Shown piece after piece: positions 56,546-64,000 of a stretch of DNA of 64,000 nucleotides. Under the pieces are notes generated by a model that was not told where the DNA came from, did no database searches, and saw only the letters and a list, made by a program, of their open reading frames with translations. The DNA is from Antitrichia curtipendula (Eukaryota; Streptophyta; Bryopsida; Hypnales; Leucodontaceae), in contig OX579636.1 of the NCBI GenBank assembly GCA_951230915.1, positions 41,295,912-41,359,911 on the forward strand. Reading direction: 5' to 3'. A program made the position numbers and the translations under genes. Each line of letters opens with the position of its first letter. Position 1 is the first letter of the stretch.

Positions 56546-59005
56546 TTCGAGGAGTTACAAGTGGGGAGCCGGCAGACAGGAAACGATCTGCCGACTTGAC
56601 AGTGGCCAGTCTCAAAATGTAGGACTTTCAAAGTGAAAATAGTGCTTTTATGTACACTTGTCCATCTGCACAGAAGCCACCACCACGGGTGAGAGTGAAA
56701 TTCGTTTCAAATCAAAATAGCAACGTCGCACGGGATTTTTTTTTTTTTGGTGAACACAAGTGCTATTGACTAGCTATGTCAATGGCGGCGGCTCTGACAC
56801 TAATCCTTACGAATAGCGGTGCCATCCGAAAACGAATGCAACACAAACTCTAACCTCCAAGAGACTGGGCAAGGACTCTGGTCACTCCGTAATGTACTGG
56901 AAGGTTCAAACTTCTTTAGAAGAAGTGGATTTTGCCAAAACCAAGAGCAAGTGGATAGGTCGAGCAAGAAGTTGTTTTGAGGATGGAGCAGGAAAGCATG
57001 CTCAGAAAGAATGAGCTCTCTAATACTCGACAATGCTACCCCACCCACCCACAAAAAAAGGTTAACCAAAACTCACCTTACGGAGAAAGCAAGAGCTGCC
57101 ATGGCAGTGACGACTCTCCGGGGCTACTAGCAGCCAACTCCATGCCCAAAGGATTGTACATGCTCCCCGACCTGCACCTACACCAGGCGACTATGAACTC
57201 CAATCCCTGGAAGCTCTGGTCAATTTCACTGCTTTGGAACAAACTGATCCTCCACTTGTACTCCCTGCCAGAAGCAGAACCCTGCACTTCCATAGCCAAC
57301 TCACCACGAACCTCGTTGCCTAGCACGTTCGGCACACGAGTGAACGCACATCCTCAGCACGGTAACGAGCGCTCAGAACCAAAGAGAAAAGACCATCACA
57401 GACCAATCTCAACAGGACTGAATGACCCTCACCCCCGCCAAATCTAGAGGCTCCCCACACTTTGAACAGTCCGATCACCCTCAGTCCTGTTGCTCGCTCG
57501 TTCACAAGATCTGGCGCTATGCTTCCGACGCAGTTATGTAAGACCTTCGCAACAGAAGGGGTGTGCGAGTCATGACAGTTGTGGCCGCCCGCTCTCCCTC
57601 GCCGACTGCCCGAATTCAAGCAACTCCTGTCTGCGTCGACTAAGATACACCCAACAAAAAAAAATGCAGTCCACAGTAGTCGTGGCCACAATTTCAAGCC
57701 AACTCGTCCGCCTTGACGGAATCTTCAGTTGCGTTCCAGTGAAATCTTGCTCCAATAAAGGGATAAAAAAAAGGGAAAAAAAAAAGAAAAAAAACTTCAG
57801 TCGCCTACTGGAATTGAAAAATTCTAAAGCAATCTCCGCCAGATTCACAGACAGTAGTGAGGTTCCCCCCGCGCCCGCTCTTCTCCTCCGCTCGTGAGGC
57901 TCCTTCCCAGCAAGCAAGCAAGCAAGCATCCGAGGTGAGATCCCCCGCCAGTGGCGTCTCCGACAACCCCAACTGATGTTCCAACCTTTTCGCTACGGTA
58001 GCTGCGCACCCCTGCAGGAAGCCAAAAATTCAGGATCTACCCTCTCTCTCTCTCTCCCCCCCTCTCTTTCTCTTTCCCTTTTCTTTTTCTTTTTTTTTTT
58101 TTTTTGGACACAGCTGAAAATTTCATTGCAAAGAAAAAGAGAACAGAGGACCAAGCCCCCACCCACCAAAACCCGGCACTCCCCTCCTTTCCAATCCCTC
58201 ATCAGTCCCCTGACTCCCCTCTGGCCTAAAGAAGCGAACGTTCCTGCCACACCTAGCCTCTGTCTGTCCCGCATCTGAACGACAGGCCTATATTCACCCC
58301 CACCTCAATCTAAGTTATCCCATAGATCTAGATCCTATTAAGATCTAGACATCCACAAGCTGCATGTTCTGTGGCAACCTGCATCATGTCCACCACGCAA
58401 GTCAGGTTCTCTCTGCAATGAATCATTTTCATTTGCGCAAAAATTTAAAATCTTTTAAATTAGAAACCTTTGAGTCAGGTTTGATCGAAGGTAGAGGATA
58501 CTAAGTTATTTGCTTCACTTTAAGCTTAATACGTACGGAGTTTGCAGGAGTGTGGGTTTTGGGGTACAAGAATTCAAATTTGCATCACTATTTATGAATT
58601 TCTTATGCAATTCTTGAAGTGAGAGGTTGGAACCGCTGTTGAAGGGATTGTAGACCCTTAACCCTAAAACCCTAAACCCTAAACCGCTGAAACCGCTGAT
58701 TCCACTCAAAGTGGAGTGGCCGTGGAAATTTAGCCAGTCATATTAATTTACACCCAACTTCCTTATTGAGGGCCAACCAAGTGTTGTGCAGTGGAAGAGA
58801 TGAGTTGCTGTTGGTAAAAAGGTATACAGTATATGAGGCGGAATCAGGTCCGTAATGGTTTCACTACCTCTACTGAACTTACATGACCTAATCTTGAACT
58901 GGTAATGGTTGAGGATACTAAAATCGTGAGGGTATAAGCGTTGCGTGCACCGAAAGTATGATATCGCCTGATTTGGTGCTTTGACTAGAAGACCGTGGCA
59001 TTTGA
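56546..59005. other. ACR gene 5' flank and low-complexity region
   Basis: Overlapping frames on both strands (for example 57697-57320) have no family signature and are likely untranslated leader or promoter. A CT-rich microsatellite and T-tract lie at about 58038-58105. A short telomere-type run (CCCTAAACCCTAAACC) lies at about 58658-58685. Confidence 0.4.
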
Positions 59006-61308
59006 AGCCAAACACAAAGAAAGTTGTTCTTATCTTCACGAAACAGCGTTGCTAGCTGGGAAGAACTCCGAAAAGAACGTGACAGAGAGATCGAGGACCT
59101 TGACATTGATCAAGTAGGACTCCCGCGTCCTCCCGGGGTTTCTGGAAACTCACTTCAGGTGTGGATTTCCAAGAGCACTTTTTAGGGCTCACTATGTATT
59201 TTTGCTGTTGTGCATTCAAGACAGGACTGCTGCTTTTATGGAAATTTCATACCTGAGGAAGTTGTGGTAAATGCATTCGCTTTTTGTAGAAATGCTTGAT
59301 TGTCAGCCGCTGAAAACTGGAAATGTGAAGTCTGTTTTGGGAGGCATTTATTAGGGTAAGGTACGCCCTGAATTGTCTGAAACCTTGCGTTTCAACTGGG
59401 AAGATACAGTATTATACTCAGTTGTGTAGACATTACTAGACCAATTACAATAGAGAGATCGACTGCAAGAAAATATTACTGATTACAGTACTCGTGGGCC
59501 GTGGGGGCCGGCGGGGGCACAAGTTGCTTTATCACATTGTTCGAGAAAAGCCACGTTTCAGACAGAGAAACTCATTGGTGTAGAAACAGAAGATTCCTGA
59601 GTTTTCCAGTGGCGATGGCTTTCTTGGGATGCTTACAACATGACAAAAGGTGCACGCAACAGGCGCGAAGCTTTTGAGCCAACCCTAGTTCCAGATTCGT
59701 TCCCGGGCGATACAAAAAAATCAGTGAGAATTACAGGGCTACATGACTACATGAGTGAGATCAGCAGGTTAACCTAAACCCTAAACCCTAAACCCTAAAA
59801 CCCTAAAAAAACTTCAAACTGGGACGTAGACGTTTATGAAGCTGCACTGGTATGATGTCGAAACCTGATTAAGGGAACTTGATGGTAAACAAGGTGCCCA
59901 ATTGAAAGCTGGAAATTAAATTTTCTAGCAAAGAGCGTAATCAGATTCAAGTGACAATTTTCTCAACTGTAGAACAAGCTCATGAGCACATTATGTGTTT
60001 GCGTGTGGATCTTCATATCTTCACCTTCAGCTAACATTCTGGGACTGTTTCTGTTTTCAGCTGATAACAATCGTTTGGAGAACTCTCGTTGATACTACAA
60101 GAGAGTATGGCATGAGAGTGTCATCAAGTAGAATTATTACAACGACTTAAGGTCAGTCATATTGAACTGCAGACTCGGAATTCAGAACTCTATCCAAACG
60201 TCAGATTGTTTGCATCGGATTGTTCACACTCCATCATCAATCAGTAGAAGCTATCCAGCGCATAGACCCGGCTCTAAAACCAGGGAGTTGTTGGAGGGTC
60301 TAATGGTTCAGTAACAACAGCCTGGGCTAAACTGTGAAATTCTCCTCGTGGAATGTGGATTGCTTCTCACTCCGGAGAGCATTTATTTTTCAAATACCAA
60401 TTGCAGCAGTATCTGAAGCCAATTAGAGAAACATACTCAGCCCACGGGGACGGTGCGGCTTGCTCAAGAAATTAGTGTATGTTTCTGGGAAATTGTGGTT
60501 GCAGGATTGTCATGAACTCTGAGGTTGAGAAGTAAGCGCATCGTGGATGCACAGAATCTGGTTATGGGCTTATGCTCGGTTTGCAGTTTCAGATGTGGGG
60601 AGCATTGTCATTGTGCTCATACGCAGTGCACTAATAATGGCAATGTCGTTATCGGTTTATGCTTGGTTTTGTAGTTGTAGATGTGGATAGTATTTTTCAT
60701 TGTTCATATATGCAGTACACTAATGACAATGTGGTTTTTAAGGCTCCTTTAGATTATTTTTGTGCATTACACTAGTTCAGCTTACAAGAGTGAACATGAA
60801 GAGATAAAAAGTTTCAAACTACCTCTTTGAGGTGGATGGTACAGTACTCTTGATATCTCAATGTGTCTTAAATACAGTGAATTGTTTTAAACTTGTTTTC
60901 TTTTTCGTTGGTTCTAATATTATGCTTAGTATCTCAAGCTGGTTGCTTCAACCTGTGCAATCCAAAGTGACCCGTAGAGAGTGTTGAAATCTGTCGATTG
61001 CTACATCTAAACTAAAAAAAGAAAGAAGTTGTCATTGGTGTAGTGCATACATGCAGATTGATAGTTCTACCCAAATCTGGATAACAGCTGCTAAAGTTTA
61101 GAACTTTCTTCAGTACTCTCGTGATGAAGGATTGAATTCTCTGCTGTTTCAGGACATTGGTGCAGATTGCGAAGTAAGATGCAACGATGAAGACTCACCG
61201 CACAACTCCCCAGTCTCTCAAGGTGGTCAAGAGGAGGAGGTTGCCAGTTGGAGACGCTTTGGTGAAGGCTCACAGCATGCCCATGAAACCAATACCTCTG
61301 GTACATGA
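59006..61308 (+). CDS. Exon-like segments of an unidentified gene
   Basis: Two segments look coding. One is about 59010-59158, open through NSVASWEELRKERDREIED and PRPPGVSGNSLQ, ending at a donor CAG/GTGTGG. The other is 61153-61308, after acceptor TTTCAG, 51 acidic/Ser-rich residues (CNDEDSPHNSPVSQGGQEEE) ending at TGA. Both are phase 0 at the facing ends, so they could belong to one gene, but intermediate exons were not identified. I do not recognise the product. The first has a charged helical character. Confidence 0.3.
59773..59808. repeat. Short telomere-type repeat run
   Basis: About five CCCTAAA units (AACCCTAAACCCTAAACCCT and a variant). A similar run recurs at about 61755-61790 with mixed CCCTAAA/CCCTAA units. 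Around that one, two diverged copies of a stretch of about 105 bp, with AAGCAAAACAAATC, lie at 61553 and 61675. Confidence 0.75.
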
Positions 61309-61544
61309 AGTCATAATATCAAAAGGGTTACCTACACCAGTGAATCCGTAAGTAAGAAAATTCCTTAAGACTGCCAGCGCCGTATTTCTTGCCGATAATG
61401 TGGGTGTGAGCGGTGGTGTGACTGATGTGTGCTTCCACTAAATGAAAGTGGAAGCAAGAAGTGTGACCAACCATTTTGTGTAGAACCTTCATGTATTCCA
61501 GACTATGAGTAGAAAGGATCGTCTACTACAAATGAAAAAGAGTA

Positions 61545-61800
61545 TGCGAGTGTGTCTGGAAGCAAAACAAATCACGAAAATGAGCACGACGTAGCAACAT
61601 GCAGCCCTAAGCCTTGAATATGAGCCAGAAATCTTAAATCCTAAACCCTAAATGAAAAGGAGAATGCCAGTGTGTCTGGAAGCAAAACAAATCGCGAAAA
61701 TGAGCATGAGGTAGCAAAATGCAACCCTAAGCATTGAATATGGGCCAGAAACCTTAAACCCTAAACCCTAACCCTAACCCTAAATCCTAAAAAAAACGCC
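61545..61800. repeat. Tandem duplication ending in telomere-type repeats
   Basis: The stretch beginning near GTGTCTGGAAGCAAAACAAA (about 61552) is repeated about 120 bp downstream (about 61672). Both copies run through GAGCA, GAGGTAGCAA or GTAGCAACATGCA, ATATG-GCCAGAAA and into CCTAAACCCTAAA. The unit therefore includes the telomere-type tail. Confidence 0.65.
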
Positions 61801-62179
61801 CTACGATACAAAACCCCAGCCTTGAATATGGGTATGAGATAGCAAAATGCAACATGTCGAATATGTTGAAGAGAATAATTCTACATTGTCATTGGGGTAA
61901 TTACAGGTGCACCTATAACTGCCAACTGAGCTTACTTACTATTGTATGACAAAATTCATTTTTATTTTTATTAGATCTTTTTATTAAGGGTCCCATCTAA
62001 AAAGGGTGATGCTCCCCATATTGGGAAATTTGGCATTGCTAGGGAATGTTACGAACACAATGTGAGAGGGAGAATTCAATTTGAGCATTGTAGAAACAAT
62101 TAAGTGATGCAAGATGGTAAGGGGTTTGGGTTTTGTCATAGCTCGATTTCTAAAGGTTATTTTTCCCCTATGATGATAG

Positions 62180-62503
62180 AAATTGAAATTTGAAGATGTG
62201 GAGGTTGGAAAGCCCAACCATGGACAAGTTAGATTGAAGCATACCGCAACTAGCTTGAACATGATTGATGCCTCCTTTAAAAGCGGCATGTACAAAATGG
62301 AGCTTCCCTGTATTCCAGGTATTTGCTTTGATTTCATATCCTAGGATCTTGATTCTATTAAATTTTTGTATTTCTAATTTCTTTCTTTTGTGATCGGTGA
62401 TGACATGGACAATGGGTGATATCATGTCCACATAGGCATGGAGGCCGTAGGTGTTGTGGAAGAAGTGGCATCAAATATTACAGAAGTTCATATTGGAGAC
62501 AAG
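62180..62503 (+). CDS. Quinone oxidoreductase (MDR/zeta-crystallin)-like, two exons, partial
   Basis: Exon 62180-62318 (after acceptor GATGATAG, before donor CAG/GTATTT) reads KFEDVEVGKPNHGQVRL and on through MIDASFKSGMYKMELPCIP. It joins in phase to 62436-62503, GMEAVGVVEEVASNITEV then HIGDK. This is the N-terminal GroES-like part of NADPH:quinone oxidoreductases of the medium-chain dehydrogenase family, where GMEAVG and GD(R/K)V are typical. The start exon and the cofactor-binding half were not found in the window. The second exon may read on to a nearby stop. It could be a fragment or a gene continuing off the window. Confidence 0.6.
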
Positions 62504-64000
62504 GTTTGCTATGCAGATATAATATCGACCTAGCTCTCTCAACATCTTTAGCTTTGATTTGAAATGGGCATCAATTTTCTGATTCAAACAATAACTTGTT
62601 GTTAGATCTCTATACAAGACAATTGTTACTTATGTCCACTTTGTATCAACGCTATAAATTCCTTCTAGTGGTGATCTTAGAGCTTAGCATCATAGTTCTC
62701 AAATTCACATCTCAAACTTAAGAAAGGATGATTTTTTTAACAGATATCATACTGATTCAGTGGCTTCATACCTGCGTACTATAATCGTACATATTACGTA
62801 TATTTAGACGCACTGAATTAGTGCCAAAATAATGAATATCAATAACGTATGATTCTTGTACTATTATCAGTATAGTTTAGGTGCATTTTGGATATTACAT
62901 TTGTATAATTAAAGTACATCAATCGTACGCTTTTGGAAAACTTTTTAACGACACTGATTCAGTGCGTCTAAATACACGTAATATGTACAATTATAGCAAT
63001 AGCGTCTATGTAGAAGTAAGCAAATATTTACATCTACATGTTTTTGTACCTGTGCATTGTCTATATATGGTCTTTCCTTACGCCTTACAGTAAAGGGAAG
63101 TAGTAATTTTCCAACTGATTCAACTATAGGCCTACATATTGTTTGACAATCAATTAAAGTTTGGTTCTTTACACTTCACTTTTTATAATATCTCTAAATG
63201 TTAGTGACACAGTTGTTATGAAGGTTCGCTTGTTGCATCTTGATATATCTATTTTTACTATACTCTTTGATTTTACATGATGATGCAAAGAAACAAGACA
63301 AAAGTGCCAAAAACAGATACATTGTTTAGAGATTCGGACTTACTTGTATCACCTATGTTTAGACTACCAACTTATTATGGTTGGGTCATTTTTGTGGACA
63401 TCGATATATGTTCATCAACTATGGTGGCTATCGGGTTTGTTTATTATAGAAAATGGAAGAGTTGCAAGGTATGTATAAAGACAGCCTGTTGGCACTTCTA
63501 TTGTTTTTGTACCTTAAGATTGTAAAACTATCTTTGGTATTATTCATATCTTATTATTTACATGAGTAGATTGAGACATCATAGTGTCAAGGAGAGTTTT
63601 CCTAGTGCTTATGTGTTGGTAACAACTATCAATTGGTTTGATTCATAAGCAACATCCTTGTCCTGAATCCTTAACACTAGCGAGAGTGTTTGTTTTCCTT
63701 CTCCTACGATTAGAAGTTTGAATGCAATTCATGCAACATTTGGAATTATTTTCTTAATTTCGTCTCAAAGTTGTATTCCGTCTTTATTGAGTTATTTGTG
63801 AAATGTGTACACAAGTTCCAAGTGAGCTATAAAATATATTCTTCACATGCTCAAATGTACTGTACATTTTAACAAATTCATTCATGTTGACTAGTTTTGG
63901 AATCTATGAATAATGTCAACACCTAGAAGACAAATTTTGGGATTCTATTTCAAATGAAATCTGCAATTCCCATTTACTTCTTGGATCCAACTTTTCACAT
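62504..64000. other. AT-rich right end of the window
   Basis: No further exon of the oxidoreductase was recognised. About 62754-62825 and 62915-62990 are inverted relatives (shared GACACTGATTCAGTG and TACGTATATTTAGACGCACTG-like phrases), a foldback. Nothing else is seen. Confidence 0.4.

Overview
The window looks like nuclear DNA of a land plant. It carries chloroplast-targeted plant genes (PetM, aspartate-semialdehyde dehydrogenase, a VIR3-like membrane metalloprotease), an ACR9/ACR10-type ACT-repeat gene with ordinary GT-AG introns, and interstitial TTTAGGG telomere-type repeats. The gene-poor AT-rich spacers and the DUF7869-type ORF suggest a seedless plant (moss, liverwort, lycophyte or fern), but the sequence alone does not fix the lineage.

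Layout. 1-15.1 kb is AT-rich, gene-poor and full of small transposons: foldbacks at 0.5-1.0 and 2.6-2.8 kb, a Stowaway-like element at 5.1-5.7 kb, a foldback at 12.7 kb, a Harbinger-like element at 13.0-15.1 kb, and one copy of a 1.4-kb dispersed repeat whose partner lies at 37.2-38.7 kb. 15136-35033 is a single 19.9-kb mobile element described below. 35-40 kb is AT-rich spacer. 40-64 kb is a normal gene region: a GT31 beta-1,3-galactosyltransferase (+), an ASADH gene (-) and a VIR3-like protease gene (+) that diverge from a shared promoter, petM (+), a tandem array, a five-exon ACR9/10-like gene (-), exon-like segments of an unidentified gene, and two exons of a quinone oxidoreductase-like gene.

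The main find is the 19,898-bp element. It has perfect 26-bp terminal inverted repeats (15136-15161 and 35008-35033) flanked by a 4-bp ATTG duplication. A related copy of the target, without the insertion and with only one ATTG, lies at about 10149. It carries two divergent multi-exon genes. Gene 1 (-, six exons, 24275 to 17645) encodes a protein of 1,729 codons with a ParB/sulfiredoxin-like or DGQHR-like segment near the N-terminus and an FCP1/NLI-type HAD phosphatase-like domain at the C-terminus. Gene 2 (+, 30266-33655, two exons) encodes about 1,073 residues with a DUF7869-like core holding an acidic triad compatible with a DDE/RNase-H transposase, followed by a beta-rich tail. The splice model of each gene closes in frame arithmetically. 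Both genes are decayed: gene 1 has three in-frame stops, and gene 2 has one stop and one single-base frameshift.

The element also carries at least 34 copies of a 20-bp palindrome (best copy CATCGTGAGATCTCACGATG), which I found nowhere else in the window. The copies crowd introns and gene flanks, but some lie inside exons, where they read in the same frame as Ser-Gly-Asp-X-X-(Met/Ile). I recognise no described transposon superfamily with this combination. All calls come from reading the sequence; no database search was run.
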